From Bacteroidaceae bacterium (GTDB lineage: Bacteria; Bacteroidota; Bacteroidia; Bacteroidales; Bacteroidaceae), in contig JAFROT010000015.1 in the NCBI GenBank assembly GCA_017429525.1, positions 62,001 through 126,000 of the forward strand: DNA of 64,000 bases, written 5' to 3'. Shown here in pieces: positions 42,137 through 51,257 of this stretch. A program made the translations under genes and the position numbers. Position 1 is the stretch's first letter. Each line of letters starts with the position of its first letter. Below the pieces are notes generated by a model. It saw nothing but the letters and a program-made list of their open reading frames with translations, ran no database searches and had not been told where the DNA came from.

Positions 42137-43261
42137 TCATTTCACCATCACCTTCTGCCCGTCCTTGATATATACTCCCTTCGGGAGCACGTAGGGCACA
42201 GAGCCGGCAGGGGACACAGAGAGGCGGCGACCGGAGAGGTCGTATGCCGAATGAGGTACATCCGTCCCACCTGGCATTTCAATAGATGCGGGAAGTGTCT
42301 CCCCGTTGTACACAATTTGGTAAGTGCCGAATGATGGAGCACCGGGGAATGTCAGACCGAATGATGAGGCTTCTGCCCCACCTCCGTCACGGTAGGGGCC
42401 AAGCTCAATGGAATGAATGTCAAAGGTATTACCGTCACGATAAGTGTAGCAATAATCGCGTGTGAACCAAAGATAGTAGTTAATTGCGATATTCAGCGAT
42501 TCACCTCCTGCAGTTATGGTATAGTCTCTATTTATATCTGTCATAGCATAGGGATCAGGGTCTACGTAAATGATTTGACCATAAAGAGGATCCTCTGCAA
42601 AATCAAAATATACTAATTTATCATCCTCATCGCCAAAATTAAAGAAAGCTGTACGCGTAAGCTTGACATCTGTCATCCCCCAGGTCTGGACGGGATAATG
42701 AAGTGACCCGATATACTGCACCCATTCGTCTGTCTTAGTACCATCTAAGGATTGCAGGCTTAACACCACATGCTCGTTTCTGTACTCTGTCTGATATTCA
42801 AACATGGATTCGAAGACTTCAGTCCTGCGGTCTACGACCTTCCAGCGGATACCATCGGGCGTCGTAAACTGTTCTCCAAGTTGGAGCGTGAAATCATATG
42901 CGACTGACTCCTCCTCCGTCAGGAAATTGTAAAGGTACATCTTTTCGTCATCAAACCGATAGCCGTAAGCGAGAGGGGCTGCGCCTGGCTCGTTGGCAAG
43001 ACGATCTGGATCATGAAATGCATGTAAGAAATCTCCTTTCCACCAGCGATAATACGTCTTCTCATTTGGTGCCTTTGTGGCAGAGGACATATAAACCTTC
43101 ATCTTTACGCCCTCATCATCCACGATGACAACGCCCTGACGATGTCCTCTCACCTTATGGAGGAGAGAGTCTATGTCCTCCTTATAACCTGTAGTTGCGG
43201 AAAGCTGGATGTTGAACGCTACGTACATAATAGCCAGTAGCAATAGTGATAAGCGTTTCAT
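42137..43261 (-). CDS. Secreted T9SS-cargo-like protein, paralogue 2
   Basis: 374 residues with a signal peptide. The body carries YDFTLQLGEQFTTPDG and a WVQYIGSL block shared with the proteins at 1-693 and 43386-44477. The C-terminus is a sorting-type end: YDLSGRRLSVSPAGSV then KGVYIKDGQKVMVK. It is almost identical there to its neighbour, so a recent duplication or gene conversion of the tail is likely. Function unknown; probably surface-attached. Confidence 0.85.
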   Translation of the reverse strand: MKRLSLLLLAIMYVAFNIQLSATTGYKEDIDSLLHKVRGHRQGVVIVDDEGVKMKVYMSSATKAPNEKTYYRWWKGDFLHAFHDPDRLANEPGAAPLAYGYRFDDEKMYLYNFLTEEESVAYDFTLQLGEQFTTPDGIRWKVVDRRTEVFESMFEYQTEYRNEHVVLSLQSLDGTKTDEWVQYIGSLHYPVQTWGMTDVKLTRTAFFNFGDEDDKLVYFDFAEDPLYGQIIYVDPDPYAMTDINRDYTITAGGESLNIAINYYLWFTRDYCYTYRDGNTFDIHSIELGPYRDGGGAEASSFGLTFPGAPSFGTYQIVYNGETLPASIEMPGGTDVPHSAYDLSGRRLSVSPAGSVPYVLPKGVYIKDGQKVMVK

Positions 43262-43385
43262 AACTGTAACGTTTTAATGATTGATGCTGCAAAAATAAAG
43301 ATTATTCTCATAAAGCAATGCGTTTTAGGCAACTTTATTCAACGGAACCTTGATTTATTATCAACTCGACGCCTACGGAATTCTA

Positions 43386-44477
43386 TCACTTCACCAGCAC
43401 CTTCTGTCCGTCCTTGATATATACTCCCTTCGGGAGCACGGAGGGCACGGAGCCTGCAGAGGACACGGAGAGGCGGTGCCCTGAGAGGTTATATAATCCA
43501 TTACTTTTGGACTTATAGTTCCTATAGCTACTCCCTTTTCCACCAGAAATATTTTGGATGCCCAAAGGCCTATCGTCACGGTTAATATGTACGATGTATT
43601 GACCACTTTGCGGAGTCGGAAGCCCGTAATAGTTGGCTATATCTTTATACCATATCACTATTTCTATTCCCGTCATAGGATTTAGTTCCCAGACATGCAC
43701 ATTATAAAGGTCATTACCTACACGGTAGTAACATATATATTCCCGATTAGGAGAATGATAACGCTCTTCTTCTACTGTGAGGGTTCCATCTTTGTAAATG
43801 GAGCTGACGAACGGTTCTCCATGGGGAGCAGGAAGATCTTCGGGGTTGCCATAATCATGGGTAAAAAGTGGGTCAGAAGAGATATTGCGAATCAAATAAT
43901 GACCCATATCGTACTCCATCCAAAGTGTATGAACTTGTTGGGTTTCTCGCATCGGCAGGATCATGAAATGATTGGCAAACGACCCGAAATCCTCAAGCCA
44001 TTGGTCTGAATAAAGGCCATCGACAGAACAAACCTTCAGTAATCGCTTCATACTATTCTCCTCATCCTTTTGGAATGATATGGTAACGAGAGTATCTTTT
44101 GCAGCTTCAACCTCCCACTCCATACCATTGTAGGTTTTGAAATGGTCACCGACAGAAAGTGTAAAGTCGAAAGCTAAACGTTCCTCACCTGCTTCAAAAT
44201 CATAAATAAAAATATGTTTTTCTGACATCCGATACCCATAGTGGAGTTTAACTGGGGTGGAATATCCTGAAAGAATGTTGAAAATCTCATCATAGATTCT
44301 ATAATAATCTATGCCGTTCTTTCCTTTTTCAGGCAAACAGTGATACTCGGCTATTGATGGCCAATTACTGCTATCATCAAGAGAGACCATTGCCCAACTA
44401 TGCTGAGCTTGAACGGCATGAGTTGTCACAAACAGCAGGGCCGGGACAAATACTTTTAAGACAATACTTCGGTTCAT
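43386..44477 (-). CDS. Secreted T9SS-cargo-like protein, paralogue 1
   Basis: 363 residues with a signal peptide (LLFVTTHAVQAQ). It has FDFTLSVGDHFKTYNG and WLEDFGSF in the same places as its paralogue, and ends NLSGHRLSVSSAGSV then KGVYIKDGQKVLVK. It is 31 bases downstream of the subtilisin gene on the same strand, so probably cotranscribed with it. AT-richer than the chromosome around the island. Confidence 0.85.
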   Translation of the reverse strand: MNRSIVLKVFVPALLFVTTHAVQAQHSWAMVSLDDSSNWPSIAEYHCLPEKGKNGIDYYRIYDEIFNILSGYSTPVKLHYGYRMSEKHIFIYDFEAGEERLAFDFTLSVGDHFKTYNGMEWEVEAAKDTLVTISFQKDEENSMKRLLKVCSVDGLYSDQWLEDFGSFANHFMILPMRETQQVHTLWMEYDMGHYLIRNISSDPLFTHDYGNPEDLPAPHGEPFVSSIYKDGTLTVEEERYHSPNREYICYYRVGNDLYNVHVWELNPMTGIEIVIWYKDIANYYGLPTPQSGQYIVHINRDDRPLGIQNISGGKGSSYRNYKSKSNGLYNLSGHRLSVSSAGSVPSVLPKGVYIKDGQKVLVK

Positions 44478-44508
44478 AATACGTAAGGCTATAATTGATT
44501 AACATTCG

Positions 44509-46209
44509 TTACTTTCCTATGGATAGAGTTGTACCCAATGGAATAGATGTTGAATTCTTTATTTCTATATATTTAGCTCTCAAGGAGACGTCACCTTGCC
44601 CGAGAATTACATTTCCATATTCTTTTGTATTAGTTACATTATTTCCGACATAAATACTATCTGCAGAAATAATTCTTGAGCCTGTAATGGTATCATTCTG
44701 AACATAAACAGAATTTGGAGTGTTTATGACTGAGTTGTATGCATCAACAAGACCGTATCCATATTGCTTATTCCATTGTCCATAAGGTTTCGTGACATTG
44801 AAACTCACTCCCGAAAGTTTCTTTGCGTTGCCGTTAATAATACTATTGACCTGTTCAACCGTCAACTCCGAGTTGCGCTCCAATATTAGTGCTGCTACAC
44901 CGGCAACATGAGGACAAGCCATAGAAGTCCCGCTTTTCACGGCAACGGCGTTATTAGGGATTGTAGAAAGAATGGTATCTCCAGGCGCAACAATATCAAG
45001 TTTATCTCCATAATTGGAAAAATATGCTCTCATTCCTGTGCTGTCAATTGCGCCAACAGCAAGAATTTTTTCATTGCAATTAGCTGGATAATTTATCTTT
45101 TGGCTGCCAAGGTTCCCCACTGCAAAAGTGATAATGCAGCCTTTCCCAAACCGGCCATATGTGAAGGCTTCTTGAATGGCTTCGTCCAACGCTGCATGGT
45201 GTGTTGGACAATGCCACGAATTTGAAATAATGTCTGCACCGTTTTGATAAGCCCAAATAATTCCATCTGCCAATTTTAGAAGTGTATTAGTAGAACCTGA
45301 CAATGGGTTACTTACTGAAATAATTGATGCATCTGGAGCGACCCCTGCGATAAGGATATTATTATCTTTTATTGCAGCCGCAATTCCAGCACAATGTGTT
45401 CCATGATCTCTATAAACTATACTTGGAGAAGTCAGAGTCTGTGTATCAAAGCTCAAACTACAAATATTCGATGACAAATCACTGTGATTCATATCGACGC
45501 CAGTATCTATGATTGCAATTTTAACATTTTTCCCTGTGGCAATATCCCATGCAGAACACGCAGAAATGTCCATGCCGGGATAAACATTATTCCGTAGTCC
45601 CCATTGCAGATTGAATAAAGGGTCATTAGAACATGTTAAATCCATAGAGCATAAATCTGGCACGGATTCTGAGAATTTTCCACTTTCAAATAATTGATTG
45701 GCTATCTCTAATGTGCTTTTTTCACTTTTTTGAGTGATTCCTAAAATATACCATAGTGGCATTAATGAATCTCGCCTGACTATTCTTAATCCATATTCTT
45801 CTACATAAGAAAATAATAAGGATACATCTTCTTCATGCTTTAGACGTAGGTTCAAATATGGGGAAGTAAAAACTTCTGCATCTTCTGCAGTTCTATAACT
45901 AGAAGTTACTATTACATTTTTTTCTTCTTCTTTCCAAAAATCATTAGTAACGAGTTTCTCAAAATCAGGCCGAAGAATGACAAAAATGTCGAAAGCATCA
46001 TCCATTATTGTATCCATGACCTTGACTTTCGCAAGGACCCTTTCTTTGGTCCTCTTTTTATATTTAGGGATACTAACACAGACTTTGTTACTATTTGGGG
46101 TTAAAGTTATTCTTTTCCCATTATAATAGTAATAATCTGTTTGTGCCATGGCCACATTGATGCAGAACAGCATGAAAGATAAGGATAAAACAAATTTGTT
46201 CATAATCAA
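44509..46209 (-). CDS. Subtilisin-like (S8) secreted serine protease
   Basis: 566 residues with a signal peptide (CINVAMAQ). The catalytic triad is Asp235 (AIIDTGVDM), His269 (HGTHCAGIAAA) and Ser429 (SGTSMACPHVAG). An N-terminal prodomain of about 190 residues precedes it. The C-terminal 60 residues (IISADSIYVGNNV, VILGQGDVSLRAKYIEIK) look like a small beta-stack rather than a typical T9SS tail. The gene is clearly AT-rich (20 G/C in 44641-44700, against 38 in 40621-40680), which suggests foreign origin. Confidence 0.92.
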   Translation of the reverse strand: MIMNKFVLSLSFMLFCINVAMAQTDYYYYNGKRITLTPNSNKVCVSIPKYKKRTKERVLAKVKVMDTIMDDAFDIFVILRPDFEKLVTNDFWKEEEKNVIVTSSYRTAEDAEVFTSPYLNLRLKHEEDVSLLFSYVEEYGLRIVRRDSLMPLWYILGITQKSEKSTLEIANQLFESGKFSESVPDLCSMDLTCSNDPLFNLQWGLRNNVYPGMDISACSAWDIATGKNVKIAIIDTGVDMNHSDLSSNICSLSFDTQTLTSPSIVYRDHGTHCAGIAAAIKDNNILIAGVAPDASIISVSNPLSGSTNTLLKLADGIIWAYQNGADIISNSWHCPTHHAALDEAIQEAFTYGRFGKGCIITFAVGNLGSQKINYPANCNEKILAVGAIDSTGMRAYFSNYGDKLDIVAPGDTILSTIPNNAVAVKSGTSMACPHVAGVAALILERNSELTVEQVNSIINGNAKKLSGVSFNVTKPYGQWNKQYGYGLVDAYNSVINTPNSVYVQNDTITGSRIISADSIYVGNNVTNTKEYGNVILGQGDVSLRAKYIEIKNSTSIPLGTTLSIGK

Positions 46210-46222
46210 AGTACTTTATAGT

Positions 46223-47500
46223 TTACTTCTCTACAATCATTCTTTTGGTCTCCACTACTTTTCCGTCGGCGATGAGGCTGTAGAGGAACATGCCATCGGT
46301 GAGGGTGGCTGCGTTGATTGTCACGGCCTGCTTGCCGCGGGCGGCGATATCCACTTGCTGGAGCTTCTTGCCAGTGAGGTCGTAGACATAGATGAAGGCT
46401 GTCTGTACATCCTCGGGGATGCTGACCTCGATTGTTGTCGACGTGCCGAAGGGGTTTGGCTTGTTCTGTCCAAGAGACAGCATCATGACATTTTCGGCCA
46501 TTTTATCGGTATTTGTAGCCTGCGACTTGGCTTTCTTGGCGCCTCCATCACCACCTTCAAGAACTTCAATCTTTGCGTTGAGCTCATTGATGGCCTGCAC
46601 CAGAATGGGCACCATCTCAACGTAATTGATACTCTTCGTGCCGTCCTCATTGTCATAGACAAGATCGGGGAACACCTCTTCAAGCTCTTCGGCCGAGAGG
46701 CCGTAATGCTGTTTGGTAAGTATCTGTTTTTCAATGGCGGATATCTCTGGAATCGCTTCTTTGTCCATCGCTTCTAATTCAATCATCTCCTCATCTGTCA
46801 TATTCTCTATTTGGATAGTCTTTGATTGAGAACTGGCATTATTGAGATTCATTGCTTTCAGCGTTTCCTCAGGTATTTCTTTATAGAAGGAATTTGCCTT
46901 GAGGTTTCTCAATGAAGTTATTACAGAACTCGAATAACGTTCTTCCATATTCTCTTCCAGAGTTGATCCGGAAGAAGCAGCGGGAGCGCCCAAAATGGTC
47001 CCTTGGATATTCCCTGTTACAATGAAATTGCCATTAATCTTGGTTTGACCATTAAAATATCCAGCATAGAGGCCATCAATAGAGGTAGCCCCTTGTGCCG
47101 TGGTACTTCCAAAAACTCCAGCTCCACGAGTAGTAGTATTCAACGTATTGATATTTCCAAACACACCAATTGGGATACCCGTTGCTGCAAGATTTCCTCT
47201 TGCATGTCCACGAACTCCAGCAATAACTGATGTGAAATGGTTGCCTCCTGCCTCGCCATCAATGCCTGTAAAACCATTTGTTTGCTGGCTCTGTGAATAA
47301 GCCCTTATTCCGAAGTTAACTCCGTTACTCTTGTTCTGGTATATATACAAGGCTTTTCCTTTTTGCCCAGATAATGATACGTCTGTATCGTCATAAGAAT
47401 GTAACCCAATGGTAACGGATCCTACAGAATCCACTTTCAACTGGGCTAATGCTATTCCAGTGCACAACACCATAAGGGTTAGGATAAATAACTTTTTCAT
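46223..47500 (-). CDS. Secreted S74-like protein with T9SS sorting domain
   Basis: 425 residues with a signal peptide (GIALAQ). The N-terminal half is glycine- and asparagine-rich with repeats such as GVRGHARGN, GVFGNINT, GVFGSTTA (tail-fibre-like). Residues about 260-310 (HYGLSAEELEEVFPDLVYDN, then SINYVEMVPILVQAINELN) match the intramolecular chaperone region of peptidase S74 proteins. The end is a classical T9SS type A domain (NKPNPFGTSTTIEV, YVYDLTGKKLQQVD, LIADGKVVETKRMIV). Likely surface fibre or adhesin. Confidence 0.85.
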   Translation of the reverse strand: MKKLFILTLMVLCTGIALAQLKVDSVGSVTIGLHSYDDTDVSLSGQKGKALYIYQNKSNGVNFGIRAYSQSQQTNGFTGIDGEAGGNHFTSVIAGVRGHARGNLAATGIPIGVFGNINTLNTTTRGAGVFGSTTAQGATSIDGLYAGYFNGQTKINGNFIVTGNIQGTILGAPAASSGSTLEENMEERYSSSVITSLRNLKANSFYKEIPEETLKAMNLNNASSQSKTIQIENMTDEEMIELEAMDKEAIPEISAIEKQILTKQHYGLSAEELEEVFPDLVYDNEDGTKSINYVEMVPILVQAINELNAKIEVLEGGDGGAKKAKSQATNTDKMAENVMMLSLGQNKPNPFGTSTTIEVSIPEDVQTAFIYVYDLTGKKLQQVDIAARGKQAVTINAATLTDGMFLYSLIADGKVVETKRMIVEK

Positions 47501-47648
47501 TGTTGCTAATGATTTTTTGGATTAAAATATTTGTTTTGTTAGTATCTCACTAATCGTTATAATAAAGGGATTTGAGAAGATTGACGAAATATTTGACGAG
47601 AATTGACGTCTATATCAAAAAAAAACACTTGGCTTAGTTGATTGAACG

Positions 47649-48044
47649 TTATTTGCAAAACTCGCCAATGTACGTTTCTCCACCCATATATATTAATAAG
47701 GTATAGTCACCTTCAGGAAGATTGCTGACAGATACAATCTCTGGTTGACTGCTTGATAGGCTAAGGATATCTGATGCGACTATGTTTTCATTTGCATCTA
47801 CTATCTCATAGGTGATGAAGAGAGTTATGGAGGTCGCAAAAGTAAGGCGGAAGTTAGCTGCATCATAGTCGACAGAAGGAAGGAGGGTGAGCGCAGGAGA
47901 GCGATGGCCAACACCTTCACCCCAATCGTGGTTCTCATCAGGTGTCGGCTTTAGAAGTACTGGATCTGCAACGCAGAATGTTGAACTTGCGAATAGCATG
48001 GCTAATGCCATAGTTCCGCGTAGGATGTAATCTGTTTTCATCAA
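47649..48044 (-). CDS. Small secreted DUF3244-type protein
   Basis: 131 residues with a signal peptide (ASSTFCVAD). A single Ig-like beta domain (FRLTFATSITLFITYEIVDA, LPEGDYTLLIYMGGETYIGE) resembles DUF3244 proteins of Bacteroidales, which occur near secreted proteases. It is the first gene on the minus strand after the divergent regulator and so the likely promoter-proximal target. Confidence 0.7.
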   Translation of the reverse strand: MMKTDYILRGTMALAMLFASSTFCVADPVLLKPTPDENHDWGEGVGHRSPALTLLPSVDYDAANFRLTFATSITLFITYEIVDANENIVASDILSLSSSQPEIVSVSNLPEGDYTLLIYMGGETYIGEFCK

Positions 48045-48076
48045 TTGTTGTTAGGTTAAAAGGGTTAAACTTGCGG

Positions 48077-48084
48077 CAAAGATA
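48077..48084 (-). promoter_or_regulatory. -7 element of the DUF3244 gene
   Basis: TATCTTTG on the minus strand at 48084-48077, 33 nt before the ATG. It is divergent from the regulator's -7 element (TATTTTTG, 48183-48190). The 98 bases between are the likely control region of the island. Confidence 0.55.
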
Positions 48085-48182
48085 GCTCTTTTTCGCATCC
48101 GTTGCAAGCGAAAAGGTGTAACAATCGTGTAACACCCCTTCAAAAAAGTGGACTTTTAAGGTGAAATGAGCAGAAAAATGCC

Positions 48183-48190
48183 TATTTTTG
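48183..48190 (+). promoter_or_regulatory. -7 element of the regulator gene
   Basis: TATTTTTG at 48183-48190, 32 nt before the ATG at 48222. No exact TTTG at the expected distance. Confidence 0.5.
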
Positions 48191-48221
48191 CATCCGTAAA
48201 AACATCAAACAGGTCTCCAAG

Positions 48222-49805
48222 ATGAAAGGTAAGCACATTCTCCTTCTGCTTGTGGCGTCGCTGATGGCTATTTCCTGTCATCGGCATATTCGTATTGACC
48301 CCCTGATCCTCCAAATGGATTCTTTGTGTAATGTCAATCCCGAAAAAGTTCTTTGCGTGATTGATTCCCTCGATGAAATGGGCGTTTTTGAAACAGAATA
48401 TGCTCAAAAGAGGATGAAGATGATGCGCATTAAAGCGCTTGACAAAATGTTCAAGCCGCATACGGATGTGAACGCTATGATGGACTTGACGACATACTTT
48501 GAGCGTTCTGGAGACAACCATGACCTACTTGAAGCTTATTACTATATGGCAGGCACCTACCGCGATGCTCATGATGTACCCAATGCGCTTACATGGTATC
48601 AGAAGGCTGTGGAGTATGGAGAGAGGGATATCGCATCTGTTGACTCCATTCTTCTCCGTAATATCTATTCCCAATATGCCATTCTTTTACATCGACTGAA
48701 ATATGAGGAAGAGGCGCTCACGGCTGGTAAACGGGAGTATTCTCTCTCTTCGGATTCACTGACCGATCCTCAAACGCCAATGGATTTAGCTACAAGATAT
48801 GAGATGCTTTATATCAGAGACAGCGCATATCACTATTATCAAAAAGCTTTCGATATCATCCGCGAGAGACATCAAGAAGCACGTTACATCGGAATCATAG
48901 CGGCTCAGATGAGTCAATATGCGATGGCGGGTGTCTGGGACAAGGCTGATGAGTGTATGTCTATCATCAAGGCGCATCCCGAGCGACAGAAGTATCATAA
49001 TGTCGCTTGGTCCATGGGTATCTATTATGAATATCAAGGGAAAGCGGACTCAGCAGTCATCTATTTCCGTAAAGCCTTAGATTACTCCATGGAGTTGGGG
49101 CGTAAGGCTAATTCCGCACGTAACCTGTTGACCCTCTTCAACCATTTGGGCGAAAGGGATTCGTTAGCCAAATATGCCATGGTGTATGCGACGTTGCAGG
49201 ACTCGGTGTACGAGGAGCAGAAACGAGAAGCTGCAGCAGACGTGCTGAACGAGTTCAGATACCGCCGCAACAAGGAGGCGGAGGAGGCGGCTTATCGCAA
49301 GGCACTGGAGACACGCGCCACGGGATGGATGATGACCGCTGTGGCGGCGCTGCTTGTCCTCGCCGGAACGGGGGGATTCATGGCCTACCGCCAGCGCCAG
49401 CGGCGGATCCTGAACCGAGCGACAGCGCGCCTGAAGGCAGCGGAACACGAGCAGCATCTCCTGGAACAAAGCAAGAGGCAGCTGGAGACGGAACGCGAGG
49501 CGGAGCTACAGCTGCGGCGAGAGATGAAGGTGGCCGCGTCGGACGTACTGGCACAATTGCGAACCATAGCCAGTACGCCGAAGACAACCTGCGATGAGAC
49601 GCTATGGGAGGATATCTTCAGGTTGGTCGATAAAATGGACCCAACGTTCAGCCTGAAACTGAAGGCGGCACATCCCGATATCAGCACAGATGACGTGAAA
49701 CTGCTTTACCTCAGACAGCTCGACCTCACACAAGAACAGATGGGCGCCATACTCGGTTGCACGCGCCAAACCATTAACCGCTGGTTGAAGCGTTTGAGGG
49801 TGTAG
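48222..49805 (+). CDS. Membrane-anchored TPR regulator with C-terminal HTH
   Basis: 527 residues. Lipoprotein signal (LMAISC). TPR-like repeats up to about residue 340 (NALTWYQKAVEYGE, SAVIYFRKALDYSMELG). Transmembrane helix at about 368-389, then coiled coil, and a C-terminal HTH at about 500-525 (LTQEQMGAILGCTRQTINRW). It is divergent from the DUF3244 gene. The layout is that of the regulator at 852-2348. It ends 14 bases before the MITE-like copy B. Inference: it controls the secreted protein genes of the island. Confidence 0.82.
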   Translation: MKGKHILLLLVASLMAISCHRHIRIDPLILQMDSLCNVNPEKVLCVIDSLDEMGVFETEYAQKRMKMMRIKALDKMFKPHTDVNAMMDLTTYFERSGDNHDLLEAYYYMAGTYRDAHDVPNALTWYQKAVEYGERDIASVDSILLRNIYSQYAILLHRLKYEEEALTAGKREYSLSSDSLTDPQTPMDLATRYEMLYIRDSAYHYYQKAFDIIRERHQEARYIGIIAAQMSQYAMAGVWDKADECMSIIKAHPERQKYHNVAWSMGIYYEYQGKADSAVIYFRKALDYSMELGRKANSARNLLTLFNHLGERDSLAKYAMVYATLQDSVYEEQKREAAADVLNEFRYRRNKEAEEAAYRKALETRATGWMMTAVAALLVLAGTGGFMAYRQRQRRILNRATARLKAAEHEQHLLEQSKRQLETEREAELQLRREMKVAASDVLAQLRTIASTPKTTCDETLWEDIFRLVDKMDPTFSLKLKAAHPDISTDDVKLLYLRQLDLTQEQMGAILGCTRQTINRWLKRLRV

Positions 49806-49818
49806 GTAGCGAACGAAA

Positions 49819-49908
49819 CTACACTTTAGCACCTGGAACTACACTCAAACTACACCGACTTACGGTTTGGCAATCAAGTGCTTAGCTGAAAAAAGTGCTA
49901 AAGTGTAG
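49819..49908. mobile_element. MITE-like element, copy B
   Basis: 90 bp with perfect terminal repeats CTACACTTTAGCAC (49819-49832) and GTGCTAAAGTGTAG (49895-49908), extended to 16 bp by AA/TT. The inside (CTACACTCAAACTACACC) matches the reverse complement of copy A, so the two copies face each other around the 42137-49805 genes. Confidence 0.75.
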
Positions 49909-50001
49909 TTGCATTCCATATTTTTTTCACGAGGGCACAGGTGTAATTACGAAATAGCATGGCATACTACGCCATGTATGATCGATGCTATGGTGCGGAG
50001 G

Positions 50002-51243
50002 CTACTGGTAGATAAGTGTAGTGAGGCGGTCGGGCGAGAAGATCTCGCAGGCGATGGCTTGGAGGTCAGGGGCCTGGAGGGCGTTGATGCGTTCGATCTG
50101 CTGGTCGAGGGTGGGGACTTGGCTTGTGAGGAGGTAGCGCTTGGCCATGGAGAGGGCTGTGCTCTCGAAGTTGTCCGTGGCGATGCTCATCTGTCCGCAG
50201 AGTTGTCGCTTGGCCGCAGCAAGGGCGCGGGCAGAGAGGGGCGCGTCGGTGAGGCGACGGAGCTCACGGCTGACGAGCCGTAGGCAACGCCGGACGTCGG
50301 CATGGTCGCAACCGAAATAGACGGCCCAGGTGCTGGTGTCGGTGTAGGCGTTGAGGCTGCTCTCGGCGGTGTAGACAAGGCCGGTGCGCTCTCGCAGGGC
50401 GAGGGAGAGGCGTGAGTTCATGGCCGGTCCGCCGAGGATGTTGCTGAGCAGGGCGAGCCCCAAGTAGCGCGGGTCGGTGAGGGCGTAGGCAGGAGCGCCC
50501 AGCATGACATGCGCCTGATGGGTGTGGCGGTCAACAAAGACAGCCCCCTCCCGTCCCCCCCGAGGGGGGGCGATAGTTTCTGCTGAGATTTCTGAGGATA
50601 TGTTCGCCCCCCCTCGGGGGGGACGGGAGGGGGCCGCTGGGACCGATTTCCTCACTTCTTCCTCTGTGACCTTCCCCTTGACGAACAGAACGGCACGCTG
50701 GGGCGTGTAGAGGCGGCTGGTGTAGGCCTGGAGGTCGGCCGTGGAGTAGCGGCGCAGGCTGTCGGCATCGCCGAGGATGCGGCGGCCAAGGGGATGGTCG
50801 GGGTAGAGGAGGCTTTCGAAGTCATCATAGATGAGTTCGGCAGGCGAATCGTTGTAGCTCTCGATCTCGTCGATGACCACTTCGCGCTCTTTCTCAAGCT
50901 CGGCCTGTGGGTAGGTGCTGTTGAAAACGATGTCGGAAAGGAGCGTGAGGGCTCGACGGAGATGCTGCCGCGGGAAGGTGGCGTAGTAGACGACCTCCTC
51001 CTTGCCCGTGTAAGCGTTTAGGTCGCCGCCTACGCTCTCCATGCGGTTGAGGATCTGGAGGGAGGTAAGATGGGGGGTGCCCTTGAACGTCATGTGCTCT
51101 ACGAAATGAGCCATTCCGCTCTCGTGAGGCTGCTCGTAGCGCGTGCCGGCGGCCACGGCGATGCCAGCATAGACGACGTTCGCTGATGCCTCGTCGTCGA
51201 GAATGACGCGCAGGCCGCTGTCGAGGGTGAAGTTGTGACGCAT
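50002..51243 (-). CDS. M16 family zinc peptidase with repeat-coded insertion
   Basis: 413 residues from the ATG at 51243 (MRHNFTLDSGLRVILDDEAS). No signal peptide. The zinc motif is His46-Phe-Val-Glu49-His50 (AHFVEHMTFKGT), followed by NAYTGKEEVVYY with the helper glutamate. Residues about 203-234, between the two M16 halves, are coded by a pair of inverted palindromic repeats (SRPPRGGAN and [10 protein letters not shown]). The insertion keeps the frame and lies at a natural domain linker, so the enzyme is probably intact. The gene is 14 bases after the Rid-like gene. Confidence 0.92.
   Translation of the reverse strand: MRHNFTLDSGLRVILDDEASANVVYAGIAVAAGTRYEQPHESGMAHFVEHMTFKGTPHLTSLQILNRMESVGGDLNAYTGKEEVVYYATFPRQHLRRALTLLSDIVFNSTYPQAELEKEREVVIDEIESYNDSPAELIYDDFESLLYPDHPLGRRILGDADSLRRYSTADLQAYTSRLYTPQRAVLFVKGKVTEEEVRKSVPAAPSRPPRGGANISSEISAETIAPPRGGREGAVFVDRHTHQAHVMLGAPAYALTDPRYLGLALLSNILGGPAMNSRLSLALRERTGLVYTAESSLNAYTDTSTWAVYFGCDHADVRRCLRLVSRELRRLTDAPLSARALAAAKRQLCGQMSIATDNFESTALSMAKRYLLTSQVPTLDQQIERINALQAPDLQAIACEIFSPDRLTTLIYQ
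50542..50636. repeat. Inverted pair of palindromic repeats inside M16 gene
   Basis: Copies at about 50542-50575 and 50602-50636, in opposite orientation with a spacer of about 26 bases. Each contains CCCTCCCGTCCCCCC or its complement. Same family as in ispG and cysS. Confidence 0.9.
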
Positions 51244-51257
51244 GGGCAGAGGGCGGT

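Noticed and set aside
46223..47500. Prophage tail fibre
   Set aside because: The S74-like region is joined to a T9SS sorting domain and there are no phage genes nearby.
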